Positions 26,501 through 34,738 of a stretch of 64,000 nucleotides of DNA are shown piece after piece (the stretch's first letter is position 1; each line of letters begins with the position of its first letter). The DNA lies in the NCBI RefSeq assembly GCF_010915705.1, contig NZ_JAAIKE010000001.1:744001-808000 (forward strand), written 5' to 3'. The notes beneath the pieces are model-generated. The model saw only the letters and a list, made by a program, of their open reading frames with translations. It had not been told where the DNA came from and did not search any database. Origin of the DNA: Pseudotabrizicola algicola (GTDB taxonomy: Bacteria > Pseudomonadota > Alphaproteobacteria > Rhodobacterales > Rhodobacteraceae). The translations under genes were made by a program, and so were the position numbers.

Positions 26501-26621
26501 AAAGGTGCGCAACGTCACGGGCGTGGCTCTGTTATCGGGCGGCGAGGTCGGCATGGTGCTGTCCCCAAGCTCGCTATGCCGCTCACCGGATTCCCCCGAA
26601 AGCCTGAGCCGCACCGCCTGA
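23523..26621 (+). CDS. cheA3: Chemotaxis kinase-phosphatase CheA3-type, P1 and P5 with long middle region
   Basis: 1032 residues. The P1 Hpt domain (1-115) has the phosphohistidine His51 in AVHTFKGNS. A Pro-Glu linker (about 146-180) and a long helical region (about 185-730) follow. The latter corresponds to the part of R. sphaeroides CheA3 with CheY6-P phosphatase activity. Residues about 730-855 look like decayed P3 and P4: ELQQTTAELRARPVETVL resembles P3, but the ATP motifs are lost (RVLRPLVLARL for the N box, LDDDGGSAPD for DDGRGL). P5 follows (about 860-1030). It therefore needs CheA4 as kinase. The ATG at 23523 has AAAGG upstream. Confidence 0.92.
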   Translation: MSDEMDEIWSLYADDGAQAMDAMETALLALEGAQSPQEQAPHVAALFRAVHTFKGNSRVLGLGVVESRAHIAEDLIGLVRDEGVPLDTEILTLLLETGDRLRSMLEQTEATRLDVDPEDTEELMVRLRDKIARCKGGADPDGSGPAAPPPTPEPPPAPEPEPEPEPEPEPEPEPAPTSTAAKAADQPAPARLADDPTYQAIFREMVADTVKKVQKHLADGTPEASRRPIADLDHAARQMGLDDWSASLSAYPATPDVADAKAILGEIETLIARFGAAPQAGHTQSEAQSFFALIADPLSIISRIGVGLAVGETPDSEKLAQVSNCVAEAAEAEGYVRVSAAAHDLTKASDRDTFRRAELRLYEELAAVEAMLPTGAISDGLSPARVLAVWSADHIFDTLEQLDKVLENLKLGKDLLRNQRSLEWLVRLVHHACRHYGLDMASQLAMSLLDLFGREQGKEQAPDAILMQIARGFVDTLELVFDALREGEAPDTARLEQLFADATEASFNGAGVMTATAIERKLGLPKEFHRVLSPDSVKSAAAALAEGHHFHILRADVNTDNNLAEALFAFIGSGAIRAITNVTVFRGKETLFDFLISTALDLIDLTEHMARLDPGGRKLVLMQSLMPVQDESEASAAADSDLADRSHEQMPTSDLSAGILEQIGEIAAGQAMVHGMLNELAENDMVDSVDAVLRLHGHDPRQARNALRALADETMTRLRDLAQLETQLVGQMAELQQTTAELRARPVETVLRPMVALVETQSRRIGREARLSTSGSEMTLDIAQLDTLKRVLRPLVLARLAQGDEAPRRLHLAVNRNDDHLSITLDDDGGSAPDTEALRPVDSEVTRAGGKIRHLRLPGGGRRFHITLPMSLVVLEGMVVGVEGTRYVLPVESIRTILQPDPKTVVQISAEGNQRWLRLGQDEVIAIRSLSRGTAEAAQPADGSGKRAQTHSGKSHGNVHIVLGQAGQSVAIPVDDLVGQQLVLLRPLRGLMSKVRNVTGVALLSGGEVGMVLSPSSLCRSPDSPESLSRTA
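23994..24045 (+). repeat. Pro-Glu coding repeat in cheA3
   Basis: Imperfect hexamer repeat of the type gaaccg/gagccg coding for about eight consecutive Pro-Glu pairs. It forms a stiff acidic linker between P1 and the middle of CheA3. Its length may vary between strains. Confidence 0.8.
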
Positions 26622-26640
26622 CAGCGCACACCCCGACACA

Positions 26641-26664
26641 GCGCGCGCGTGCCTTCCGGCGCGC
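26641..26664. terminator. GC-rich hairpin after cheA3
   Basis: GCGCGCG at 26641-26647 pairs with CGCGCGC at 26658-26664. There is no T run, so it is a weak candidate for the end of the chemosensory transcript or of the convergent tRNA transcript. Confidence 0.35.
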
Positions 26665-26729
26665 GCCACAGCGTTTGCACAGGAACGTGGCGTTTGCGCC
26701 GCCGAAAGCATACGGAATGATCGGAGAGC

Positions 26730-26819
26730 TGGCGGAAGCGGTGGGATTCGAACCCACGGTACGGTTCCCCGCACGCTAGTTTTCAAGACTAGAGCCTTAA
26801 ACCACTCGGCCACACTTCC
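26730..26819 (-). tRNA. tRNA-Ser (anticodon TGA)
   Basis: 90 bases on the minus strand including encoded CCA. The acceptor stem GGAAGTG pairs with CGCTTCC, the anticodon loop CTTGAAA gives TGA, there is a long variable arm typical of serine tRNA, and the T arm reads GTGGGTTCGAATCCCAC. Confidence 0.97.
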
Positions 26820-27050
26820 AACTTGCCCCGATTATCGGGGCTTGGCGGTGAATTCAAGCCGCTCTGATGCCGATTGGTCAACTGTGCGTGTCGATCTGTG
26901 CCGAAAGTTCCACGCACTCTTTCCACGCGCTGCATGCAAAGGTATGATGCCGGCGAAAATCAAGCTATGCATCACTCAGGGGCCTGATCGGAACGGGTTG
27001 GCCAATGGAAAAAAGGCGCGGGACAAACCCGCGTGCATCGGGGGCAAGAA

Positions 27051-27938
27051 ATGGCACAGGCAAAGATCAGGTCGCTTATCCTGATGACGGTCGCAAGCAC
27101 GGCGCTGGCCGCGTGTGTGAATGGAGAGAACCCTTTCAAGGGCAGCGATGCGGCAGAGGGCGGGCAGACACGGGCCGCATCCACCTCGACACGGCTGGTG
27201 GACCGCGACGTGGAAGCGCCCGAAGTCTTTCAGACCAGAGACAAGGCGCTATGGGACGGACGCCCGTCGCTGGGGGGCGTCTGGGTGGCGTCACCCGATG
27301 CAAAGGACCCCGAACGGGTGATTATCCGCAACATAGCCAATGGAAAGTTCGTCATCGGTGCGTTGTTCCGGCGTGAAATCGAAAACCCCGGCCCGAAGCT
27401 GCAAATCTCGTCCGATGCTGCCGCTGCGCTGGGTATTCTGGCCGGAGCCCCTGCCGATGTCAGCGTGATCGCGCTGCGCCGTGAGGAAGAAGCCGTCGCA
27501 CCTGATGCGACCAAGCCCATCCTCGACTCGTCGGAAACCGTGCAGACCCAATCGCTGGACCCGGTGGCCGGAGCAGCGGCAGCCCTTGACCGGGTCGACG
27601 CCAAGCCCGTATCGCCCACCCCTGTCGCGCCTGTGGTGAGCAGCGGTGCGGCCCCTGCCAGCCCCGCCGCAGCGAGTGCTTCGGCAGCGCCCAAGCCCGC
27701 AGCACCCGCCCCTGCCGCGACAGACACGGGCCGCACCATTCAGGTGGGCATCTTCTCGGTCGAGGCCAATGCGACCCGCGCGGTGGAAACGCTGAAGAGG
27801 GGCGGTGTTGCCGCTTCCGTCCGGCGCGAGGAAAGCCAAGGCAAGGCGCTTTGGTCGGTGACCACACGCGGCGAGGCCAGCCAGTTGACGAAGGTCAAGG
27901 GTCTTGGCTTCCCCGACGCCTATTTCCTGAAACGCTAA
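27051..27938 (+). CDS. SPOR-domain lipoprotein
   Basis: 295 residues with a lipoprotein signal peptide (lipobox LAAC at about 18-21). A polar domain with RVIIRNIANGKFVIGALF follows, then an Ala/Pro-rich linker and a C-terminal SPOR domain (about 225-295, IQVGIFSVEANATRAVETL). SPOR domains bind denuded septal peptidoglycan. The ATG at 27051 is preferred; a GTG at 27033 would add six residues before the signal peptide. It lies 15 bases before a D,D-carboxypeptidase gene, so a role in cell-wall remodelling at division is likely. It is close to the RlpA-associated proteins but shows no RlpA double-psi barrel. Confidence 0.85.
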   Translation: MAQAKIRSLILMTVASTALAACVNGENPFKGSDAAEGGQTRAASTSTRLVDRDVEAPEVFQTRDKALWDGRPSLGGVWVASPDAKDPERVIIRNIANGKFVIGALFRREIENPGPKLQISSDAAAALGILAGAPADVSVIALRREEEAVAPDATKPILDSSETVQTQSLDPVAGAAAALDRVDAKPVSPTPVAPVVSSGAAPASPAAASASAAPKPAAPAPAATDTGRTIQVGIFSVEANATRAVETLKRGGVAASVRREESQGKALWSVTTRGEASQLTKVKGLGFPDAYFLKR

Positions 27939-27953
27939 GCTGCCGGAGATCCG

Positions 27954-29120
27954 ATGCGCCCCCTGTTTCCGTCCGTCTTGCGCCCCGCCCTGACCGCAAT
28001 CCTGATGCTTGCCGCAAGCATGGCCCATGCCTTCGAAACGCGGGCCACGGCGGCTTGGGTCTATGATGTAAGCACTCAGACAGTGCTGATGGACAAGAAC
28101 GCCGACCTGGCCCTGCCTCCGGCCAGCATGTCAAAACTGATGACCATCAACATGCTGTTTGAGGCGCTGCGTGACGGGCGCGTGACGATGGATACGACAT
28201 TTCCCGTCTCTGCCCGTGCGGCCGCGATGGGCGGATCGACCATGTTCTTGCAGGAATCCGATCGCCCCACGGTGAACGAGTTGATTCACGGCATGATCGT
28301 AAATTCGGGCAATGATGCCTGCGTTGCGGTTGCCGAAGGGCTTGCAGGCACCGAAGAAGCCTTTGCCGAACAGATGACGCAGCGCGCCCGCGCCCTCGGG
28401 ATGCAAAGCTCTGTGTTCAAGAACTCCTCTGGCTGGCCGGCCATGGGACATGTGATGTCGATGCGCGACCTTGGCATATTGTCCAAGCGGCTGATCCTCG
28501 ATTTTCCCGAGTATTATCCGATCTTTGCCGAGACGACCTTCGACTACAAGGGACGCGCGCCTGCCAATGCCAACAACCGCAACCCGTTGCTGGCATTGGG
28601 CGTGGGGGCGGACGGGCTCAAGACAGGGCATACGTCCGAGGCGGGATATGGCCTTGCCGGTTCGGCGGCGCAGGGCAACCGGCGTGTGATCTTTGTGATC
28701 ACCGGTCTGGCAAGCGAGCGCGAGCGCGCCGAAGAGGCAGAGCGCATCGTTTCATGGGCCTTCCGGCAGTTTGCAGAGAAAACGCTGCTGAAAGCAGGGG
28801 AGCGCGTGACGGAGGCCCCCGTGTGGATGGGCGCAGCCGATACGGTCGGCCTGGTGCCGGCTGCCGATGTGCGGCTGCTGGTTCCGGCCTTGGTGCAAGA
28901 ACTGGCAACGGCCGAGGTGGTCTACACCGGCCCTCTGCGTGCGCCACTGACCGCTGGAACCGAGGTTGCGGAAATGGTCATCCACATTCCCGACCTGCCC
29001 GATGCCCGGGTGCCTTTGGTCGTGGAAAAAGACGTGGCGCGCGGCGGTTTTGGCAAACGCCTGCTGACAGCAGTCGAGTCCTTGCGGGCGCGCTATATCG
29101 ATAAGGCACCTGCCTCTTGA
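27954..29120 (+). CDS. D-alanyl-D-alanine carboxypeptidase (penicillin-binding protein)
   Basis: 388 residues with a signal peptide (about 1-24, MAHAF) and the S11 peptidase motifs SMSK (catalytic Ser), SGN and KTGHT. A C-terminal PBP5-type domain follows at about 285-380. It trims the terminal D-Ala from peptidoglycan pentapeptides in the periplasm. It is in an apparent operon with the SPOR lipoprotein upstream and tmk downstream (12-base gap). It is a DacA/DacC-type enzyme; which paralogue cannot be told. Confidence 0.93.
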   Translation: MRPLFPSVLRPALTAILMLAASMAHAFETRATAAWVYDVSTQTVLMDKNADLALPPASMSKLMTINMLFEALRDGRVTMDTTFPVSARAAAMGGSTMFLQESDRPTVNELIHGMIVNSGNDACVAVAEGLAGTEEAFAEQMTQRARALGMQSSVFKNSSGWPAMGHVMSMRDLGILSKRLILDFPEYYPIFAETTFDYKGRAPANANNRNPLLALGVGADGLKTGHTSEAGYGLAGSAAQGNRRVIFVITGLASERERAEEAERIVSWAFRQFAEKTLLKAGERVTEAPVWMGAADTVGLVPAADVRLLVPALVQELATAEVVYTGPLRAPLTAGTEVAEMVIHIPDLPDARVPLVVEKDVARGGFGKRLLTAVESLRARYIDKAPAS

Positions 29121-29132
29121 GAGGCGGGGCAG

Positions 29133-29756
29133 ATGGCAGGTCTTTTCATCAGTTTTGAAGGCATAGACGGGTCGGGAAAGTCGACGCAGGCCCGTCTGCT
29201 TGCCGAAGCCTTGCGTGCCTTGGGGCATGATGTGACCCTGACGCGGGAACCCGGCGGCAGCCCGGGCGCGGAGGAAATCCGCCGCCTTGTGCTGGAGGGG
29301 GCCGCAGACCGCTGGTCGGCGGAAACCGAAATCCTGTTGTTCACGGCGGCGCGGCGCGATCATGTGGAAAAGACCATTCGCCCCGCCCTCGCCCGTGGCG
29401 ATGTCGTCATCAGTGACCGTTTCGCCGACAGCACGCGCATATTTCAAGGCATCACCCGCGGCGATCTGAGCGCAACCGTCGACACCTTGCACGACCTGAT
29501 GATCGGGCTGGAGCCAGATCTGACCCTGCTGTTCGATCTGGACCCTGCCGAGGGCCTCGCGCGCGCGACCGCCCGCGCAGGGGCGGAGATGCGCTTCGAG
29601 GATATGGGTCTTGCCTTCCAGACCCGCGCGCGCTCCGGTTTTCTGGCACTGGCGGAGCGGCACAGCCGCTTTCGGGTCATCGACGGCGCACGCGCACCCC
29701 AGGTTGTTGCAGCCGATACCCTTGCACTGGCTACCGCCGCGCTTGGGGGCCATTGA
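29133..29756 (+). CDS. tmk: Thymidylate kinase
   Basis: 207 residues. The P-loop is GIDGSGKST, followed by the DR-type motif TREPGGS, ISDRFADSTRIFQG and a LID region. It phosphorylates dTMP to dTDP. It has a TGATG overlap with holB, the usual tmk-holB-tatD order of alphaproteobacteria. Confidence 0.97.
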   Translation: MAGLFISFEGIDGSGKSTQARLLAEALRALGHDVTLTREPGGSPGAEEIRRLVLEGAADRWSAETEILLFTAARRDHVEKTIRPALARGDVVISDRFADSTRIFQGITRGDLSATVDTLHDLMIGLEPDLTLLFDLDPAEGLARATARAGAEMRFEDMGLAFQTRARSGFLALAERHSRFRVIDGARAPQVVAADTLALATAALGGH

Positions 29757-30883
29757 TGGCCGCCGCCGATCTGCCAGAGCCCGACCGTATCGAAGGGGCG
29801 CCGCATCCGCGCGAAACGCTCAGGCTTTTCGGCCATTACGCGGCAGAGAGTGCTTTTCTGAACGCCTATGTCACGGGCCGCTTGCATCATGCCTGGCTGA
29901 TCACCGGACCGAAGGGGGTTGGAAAAGCCACATTGGCGTGGCGCATCGCGCGGTTTTTGCTGGCAACACCGGATGATGATAGCGGCATGTTTGCCCCGCC
30001 CCCGCCCGAAACGATGGACATTCCGGCCGATGCGCCCGTCGCCCGCCGCATGATGCAACTGGCCGAGCCACGGCTTTTCCTGCTGCGCCGCGGGGCGAAT
30101 GACAAGGAAACCGCCCTATCCGCCGATATCCGGGTGGATGAGGTGCGCAAGATGAAGTCCTTTTTTGCCCTGTCTGCCGCCGATGGCGGGCGGCGGGTGG
30201 CGATCATCGATGCGGCGGATGATCTGAACACGGGGGCAGCCAATGCCTTGCTGAAACTGCTCGAAGAGCCACCTGCCGATGTGATTTTTCTTGTCATCGC
30301 GCATCAGCCGCATCGGCTGCTTCCCACCATCCGGTCACGTTGCCGCGAGTTGCGGCTGACCGCCCTGCACCCCGAGCCGCTGGCGCGGGCGCTGGAGCAG
30401 GCGGGCGGAGCGGTCGACCCCGACGATGTGCTGGCGCTGGGAGAGCTGGCAAGTGGCTCTGTGGGCGAGGCGTTTCGGCTGACAAATCTTGACGGGCTCA
30501 AGACCTATGCGGGCCTGATCCAGCTTTTTGCCACCCTGCCCCGTCTGGACCGCAACCGCGCGCTGGCCTTGGCGGAGAGCGGCGCGGGCAAAGGTGCCGA
30601 GGAACGCTTTGATCTGGTCGTAACGCTGCTCGATCTCTTTCTGGCGCGGCTGGCGCGGGCGGGAACCTTGCGGCAACTGCCCCCCGAGGCTGCGCGCGGC
30701 GAAGGCGAGCTTTTCGCGCGGCTGGCACCCACGGAACTTGCCGCGCGCGCGTGGGCAGACCTTGCCCAAAGCCTGTCGCTGCGGGCAAGGCGGGGCAAGG
30801 CTGTCAACCTTGACCCTGCCGCGCTTCTGATGGATAGCTTGCTGAAAATTGACGATACGGCGGGTCAGCTCGCCCAGAAATGA
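29756..30883 (+). CDS. holB: DNA polymerase III delta' subunit HolB
   Basis: 375 residues. An AAA+ clamp-loader fold with Walker A GPKGVGKAT, a degenerate sensor region NALLKLLEEPPADVIFLV and SRC in RSRCRELRL. It is a clamp-loader component at the replication fork. The zinc-binding Cys cluster seen in many delta' proteins is not evident; a Pro-rich stretch is found instead. The ATG overlaps the tmk stop. Confidence 0.95.
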   Translation: MAAADLPEPDRIEGAPHPRETLRLFGHYAAESAFLNAYVTGRLHHAWLITGPKGVGKATLAWRIARFLLATPDDDSGMFAPPPPETMDIPADAPVARRMMQLAEPRLFLLRRGANDKETALSADIRVDEVRKMKSFFALSAADGGRRVAIIDAADDLNTGAANALLKLLEEPPADVIFLVIAHQPHRLLPTIRSRCRELRLTALHPEPLARALEQAGGAVDPDDVLALGELASGSVGEAFRLTNLDGLKTYAGLIQLFATLPRLDRNRALALAESGAGKGAEERFDLVVTLLDLFLARLARAGTLRQLPPEAARGEGELFARLAPTELAARAWADLAQSLSLRARRGKAVNLDPAALLMDSLLKIDDTAGQLAQK

Positions 30884-30890
30884 GCATTTC

Positions 30891-31703
30891 ATGCCTGCCC
30901 GCGCCCTGCCCGAACTTGTCGACAGTCACTGTCATCTCGATTTCCCCGATTTCGAGGGCGAGATAGCCGACATCATTGCGCGCGCCCATCAGGCTGGCGT
31001 GACCCGCATGGTGACGATCTGCACAAGGCTGCGCAACGAACCGCAAGTCCGGGCGATTGCCGAAAGCCATGCTTCGGTGTTTTACGCGGCAGGCACCCAT
31101 CCGATGAGCGCGGCGCAGGAACCCTTGGTCACCGTCGACCAGCTTGTTGCTTTGGCGCGGCACCCGAAGTTCGTCGGCATCGGGGAAACCGGGCTTGACT
31201 ATCACTACACAGCCGACAGCAAGGATGTGCAGCAGCAAAGCCTGCGCACGCACATCGTTGCCGCGCAGGAAACCGGATTGCCGCTTATCATCCACGCGCG
31301 CGGTGCAGATGAAGACGTGGCCGCAATCCTGACCGAAGCCTATCGCGAGAGGCCCTATTCTTGCGTGATGCACTGCTTTTCCAGCGGCGAGGCGCTGGCC
31401 AAGTCCATGATCGAGCTTGGCTTTTATCTGTCTATGTCGGGAATCGCAGCCTTTCCCCGCTCGCAAGAACTGCGCGATATCTTTGCCGCCTGTCCGCTGG
31501 ACCGTATCTTGCTGGAAACCGATAGCCCCTATCTGGCGCCGCCGCCACGCCGCGGACGACGCAATGAACCAGCCTACACCGCCTATACCGCCAAGGCAGG
31601 TGCCGCGGTCTTCGGCCTGTCCGAGGCCGAGTTTGCGGCCCAGACGACCGCGAACTTCGACCGTCTGTTCACCCGCGCCCGCCTTCCGGTCGCCGCACCA
31701 TGA
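30891..31703 (+). CDS. tatD: TatD-family metal-dependent hydrolase
   Basis: 270 residues with the TIM-barrel metal ligands HCHLD near the N-terminus, GETGLDYHY, HARGADED, MHCFSSG and LETDSPYLAP. TatD proteins are 3'-5' exonucleases/deoxyribonucleases. The ATG at 30891 follows holB by 7 bases. It overlaps the next gene by ATGA. Confidence 0.94.
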   Translation: MPARALPELVDSHCHLDFPDFEGEIADIIARAHQAGVTRMVTICTRLRNEPQVRAIAESHASVFYAAGTHPMSAAQEPLVTVDQLVALARHPKFVGIGETGLDYHYTADSKDVQQQSLRTHIVAAQETGLPLIIHARGADEDVAAILTEAYRERPYSCVMHCFSSGEALAKSMIELGFYLSMSGIAAFPRSQELRDIFAACPLDRILLETDSPYLAPPPRRGRRNEPAYTAYTAKAGAAVFGLSEAEFAAQTTANFDRLFTRARLPVAAP

Positions 31704-32515
31704 CAGACCTGCTGCGCTTTACCATCCTTGGCTGCGGATCGTCTGGCGGGGTGCCACGGCTGGGGCTTGAAGAGCCCGATTGGGGCGCGTGCGATCCGGC
31801 CAATCCGATGAACCGCCGCACGCGCTGCTCGCTGCTGGTCGAGCGCATTGGCGCAGACGGGACAACCCGCGTTCTTATCGACACGTCGCCCGACATGCAC
31901 CGCCAACTCCTCGCAGCGCGGGTGGGGGCGCTTGATGCGGTGGTGTTCACCCATGCCCATGCCGACCATACCCACGGCATCGATGACCTGCGCCAAGTGG
32001 TTTACAACATCCAGCGCCGTCTGCCCGTCTGGGCCGATGGCCCGACGCAAGAGGCGCTGATCGCCCGCTTTGGCTATGCGTTCGTGCAGCCCAAGGGCAG
32101 CCCCTATCCGCCGATCCTTGATTTGAACACGATTACGGATGACACCGCCTTCACCATCCAGGGGGATGGCGGAAATATCACGCTGACCCCGTTCCTGTGC
32201 GAACATGGCAGCATCGACGCCCAGGGCTTTCGCATCGGAAATCTGGCCTATCTACCCGATGCGGTCGCCATTCCCGAGCCGCATTGGCGCCTGTTGTCGG
32301 GATTGGAGGTCTGGGTGGTGGATGCCCTGCGCCGTAAGCCCCACCCCACCCACGCGCATCTGGACATGACACTGGAGTGGATCGCACGCGCAAATCCCGG
32401 CCGGGCGATCCTGACCAACATGCACAATGATCTTGACCATGCGGCACTTCTGGCTGAATTGCCGCCCCATATCCGCCCCGCCCATGATGGTATGGTGATC
32501 GAGATCGCGGCATGA
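31700..32515 (+). CDS. MBL-fold metallo-hydrolase, PhnP-like
   Basis: 271 residues with the metallo-beta-lactamase signature HAHADH and N-terminal GCGSSGGVPR, characteristic of the PhnP branch (phosphoribosyl cyclic phosphodiesterase family). No phosphonate genes are nearby, so the substrate is open. It is coupled to tatD by ATGA and to the next gene by ATGA, a common arrangement in Rhodobacteraceae. Confidence 0.9.
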   Translation: MTDLLRFTILGCGSSGGVPRLGLEEPDWGACDPANPMNRRTRCSLLVERIGADGTTRVLIDTSPDMHRQLLAARVGALDAVVFTHAHADHTHGIDDLRQVVYNIQRRLPVWADGPTQEALIARFGYAFVQPKGSPYPPILDLNTITDDTAFTIQGDGGNITLTPFLCEHGSIDAQGFRIGNLAYLPDAVAIPEPHWRLLSGLEVWVVDALRRKPHPTHAHLDMTLEWIARANPGRAILTNMHNDLDHAALLAELPPHIRPAHDGMVIEIAA

Positions 32516-33450
32516 CCGCGCTTTTGGATGTCATCATGCCGGTCTTTCTGGTGATCGGCTTCGGCTATGCCGCCGCGCGCTTCGGACTATTTTCAGATTC
32601 GGCAGTGGACGGTGTGATGCGCTTTGCGCAGAACTTCGCCCTGCCCTGTCTGCTCTTTCGCTCTATCGCCACGCTGGATTTGTCGGGGGCCTATGATAGC
32701 GGGCTGCTGTTGTCTTTTTACGGAGGGGCATTCAGCGGCTTTGCACTGTGTTTTCTGGGCGCGCGCTATCTGTTCAACCGCCCCCTGACAGATTCTGTGG
32801 CCATCGGCTTTGCAGGGCTGTTCTCGAACACTCTCTTGCTGGGCCTGCCCATCACTGAACGCGCCTACGGGCCAGAGGCACTTCAGGGCAATTTCGCGAT
32901 CATCTCGATTCACTCGCCCATGCTCTATGCCTTTGGTATCAGCCTGATGGAATGGGCGCGAACACGGGGTCAGGGCCTGTCCCCCTCTGCACTGACACGT
33001 CAGGTGGTTCAGGCGATCTTTTCACAGCCCTTGGTGATCGGCATTGCGATCGGCTTTGTGGTCAACCTGTCGGGTCTGCCCCTTCCGGGTGCTTTCTGGT
33101 CTGGGATCGACCTGATGAGCCGCGCTGCCATTCCGGCCGCGCTGTTCGGTCTTGGCGGCGTTTTGTTCCGCTATCGACCGGAGGGGGACAAGGCAACCAT
33201 CGCGATGATATGCGCGGCATCCCTGATCGTGCATCCGGGGGTGACATGGATTCTGGGCGTAAAGGTCTTTGGCCTTGGCACCGATGCCCTGCGCTCGGCC
33301 GTGGTGACTGCCGCAATGGCCCCCGGGGTCAATGCCTACCTCTTCGCCCATCTTTACGGGGTGGCAAAGCGCGTGAATGCGTCGGCAGTGCTGATCGCAA
33401 CGGCCTTGTCGATCACAAGCACTTGGATGTGGCTGGCAATCCTGCCTTAG
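32512..33450 (+). CDS. AEC-family (auxin efflux carrier type) transporter
   Basis: 312 residues, ten hydrophobic segments in two halves. It has the AEC features VIMPVFLVIGFGYAAARFG and NTLLLGLPI in the first half and APGVNAYLFA in the second. Bacterial members export or import organic acids such as malate or malonate; the substrate here is unknown. It is the last gene of the tmk-holB-tatD run and converges on lipB. Confidence 0.9.
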   Translation: MTALLDVIMPVFLVIGFGYAAARFGLFSDSAVDGVMRFAQNFALPCLLFRSIATLDLSGAYDSGLLLSFYGGAFSGFALCFLGARYLFNRPLTDSVAIGFAGLFSNTLLLGLPITERAYGPEALQGNFAIISIHSPMLYAFGISLMEWARTRGQGLSPSALTRQVVQAIFSQPLVIGIAIGFVVNLSGLPLPGAFWSGIDLMSRAAIPAALFGLGGVLFRYRPEGDKATIAMICAASLIVHPGVTWILGVKVFGLGTDALRSAVVTAAMAPGVNAYLFAHLYGVAKRVNASAVLIATALSITSTWMWLAILP

Positions 33451-33468
33451 ACCGCACCGATCTGCGTG

Positions 33469-34161
33469 TCAGGTGGCGCAGTTCGGCGGATTGACGCCAT
33501 CGGGCCGCAAACCGCCTTCGGGAAAAAACCGCTCGAAAGTCGTTTGAAGTGCGAGATCGAGATCGTTCATGGTGACGGGCAGACCGAGGTCTACCAGACT
33601 GGTCACGCCATGATCGCGAATGCCGCAAGGCACGATGCCGGAGAAATGTGACAGGTCCGGCTCGACATTGATCGAGATGCCATGAAAGCTGACCCAGCGC
33701 CGTAGCTTGACACCGATAGCCGCGATCTTGTCTTCGGCGGGCTGTCCGTCCGGGCCGCTGCGCTCGGGGCGCTGCACCCAGACTCCAACGCGGCCCGGAC
33801 GGATTTCGCCCGTCACGTTGAACTCGGCCAAAGCAGCGATCACCCAGTTTTCCAAGGCCCGCACGAAGCAGCGCACATCGCGCCCGCGCGCGCCCACATC
33901 AAGCATGACATAGACAACCCGCTGCCCCGGTCCGTGATAGGTGTATTGCCCGCCTCGCCCCACATCATGGACGGGAAAGCGGTCCGGATCGGTCAGATCT
34001 TCGCTGCGCGCGCTGGTGCCGGCCGTGTAGAGCGGCGGATGCTCCAGAAGCCAGATCGCCTCGCGCGCCTCGCCGCGGGCAATCGCCTCTGCTCGCGCCT
34101 CCATTGCGGCAAGGGTCTCGGCATACGGCGCAAGGCCGGGAAGAAACTGCCAGTCGGGCAT
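33469..34161 (-). CDS. lipB: Octanoyl-[acyl carrier protein]-protein N-octanoyltransferase LipB
   Basis: 230 residues. It has the family signature [12 protein letters not shown], the catalytic Lys in IGVKLRRW and the catalytic Cys in [11 protein letters not shown]. It transfers octanoate from ACP to apo-lipoyl domains in the cytoplasm. The ATG at 34161 has AAAGG upstream; a longer frame would add 21 residues with no support. Confidence 0.96.
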   Translation of the reverse strand: MPDWQFLPGLAPYAETLAAMEARAEAIARGEAREAIWLLEHPPLYTAGTSARSEDLTDPDRFPVHDVGRGGQYTYHGPGQRVVYVMLDVGARGRDVRCFVRALENWVIAALAEFNVTGEIRPGRVGVWVQRPERSGPDGQPAEDKIAAIGVKLRRWVSFHGISINVEPDLSHFSGIVPCGIRDHGVTSLVDLGLPVTMNDLDLALQTTFERFFPEGGLRPDGVNPPNCAT

Positions 34162-34483
34162 GACACGCCTTTGATTGCATTTGCACAGGCCAACTGGCCC
34201 CAACCCGATGCGGGCCACCGCCATTTGGCCGAAGACCGGCAGAAATTCAACCCCGCCGCCCCTTACGACCGATTTCGCGTAAGGAGCGCCTTCACAAAGG
34301 CCGCAACAAAAACTCCAAAATTTACAATTATAACAAACAGTTAAATATCAGTCTTCACCCAGTTTTCCGGTTCTCTGCACGGCCTTCAGACGCATCCTCC
34401 CTAGATAAAGCGTAAAGGAGCGCAAAATCCCCCTTTCCTTCGCCGCGCGGCTTCGCTAAAAGCCCGCCATCCAGGCTGTGTCT
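34162..34483. other. Intergenic region between lipB and tRNA-Leu
   Basis: 322 bases. The part at about 34280-34370 is clearly AT-rich (runs such as caaaatttacaattataac) and probably contains the divergent lipB and tRNA promoters. No open frame, repeat or RNA could be supported. Confidence 0.5.
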
Positions 34484-34570
34484 GCGGATGTGGCGGAATT
34501 GGTAGACGCGCAGCGTTGAGGTCGCTGTTCCTTAACCGGAGTGAAAGTTCGAGTCTTTTCATCCGCACCA
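34484..34570 (+). tRNA. tRNA-Leu (anticodon GAG)
   Basis: 87 bases including encoded CCA. The acceptor GCGGATG pairs with CATCCGC, the anticodon loop TTGAGGT gives GAG, and there is a long variable arm. The T arm AGTTCGAGTCT is typical of leucine tRNA in this group. Confidence 0.97.
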
Positions 34571-34589
34571 CAGCCTGGATTGACCTTCA

Positions 34590-34617
34590 AAAAGGCGCCC
34601 CGAAACGGGCGCCTTTT
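34590..34617 (+). terminator. Rho-independent terminator of tRNA-Leu
   Basis: AAAAGGCGCCC (34590-34600) pairs with GGGCGCCTTTT (34607-34617) around a CGAAAC loop, with further T residues behind it. Confidence 0.9.
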
Positions 34618-34721
34618 GGGTTTCTTCCCCCTTGAACCTTCCGCGGGCGGAACCGTTGTTCTGCAGAGTGTCAGGCTTTCGCCTTTCGACATCCTTGCAA
34701 AGGCGTGCATACGGAACGACA

Positions 34722-34738
34722 GGTGACGCTGCGTCACC
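34722..34738. promoter_or_regulatory. Palindromic operator candidate before the ABC importer
   Basis: GGTGACGC-T-GCGTCACC: perfect 8-base arms with one central base, about 230 bases upstream of the importer ATPase start. The binding protein is unknown. Confidence 0.45.

Noticed and set aside
26576-26779. Plus-strand open frame over the cheA3 end and tRNA-Ser
   Set aside because: It is the antisense of tRNA-Ser; the peptide end EAVGFEPTVRFPAR is the well-known false translation of a tRNA gene.
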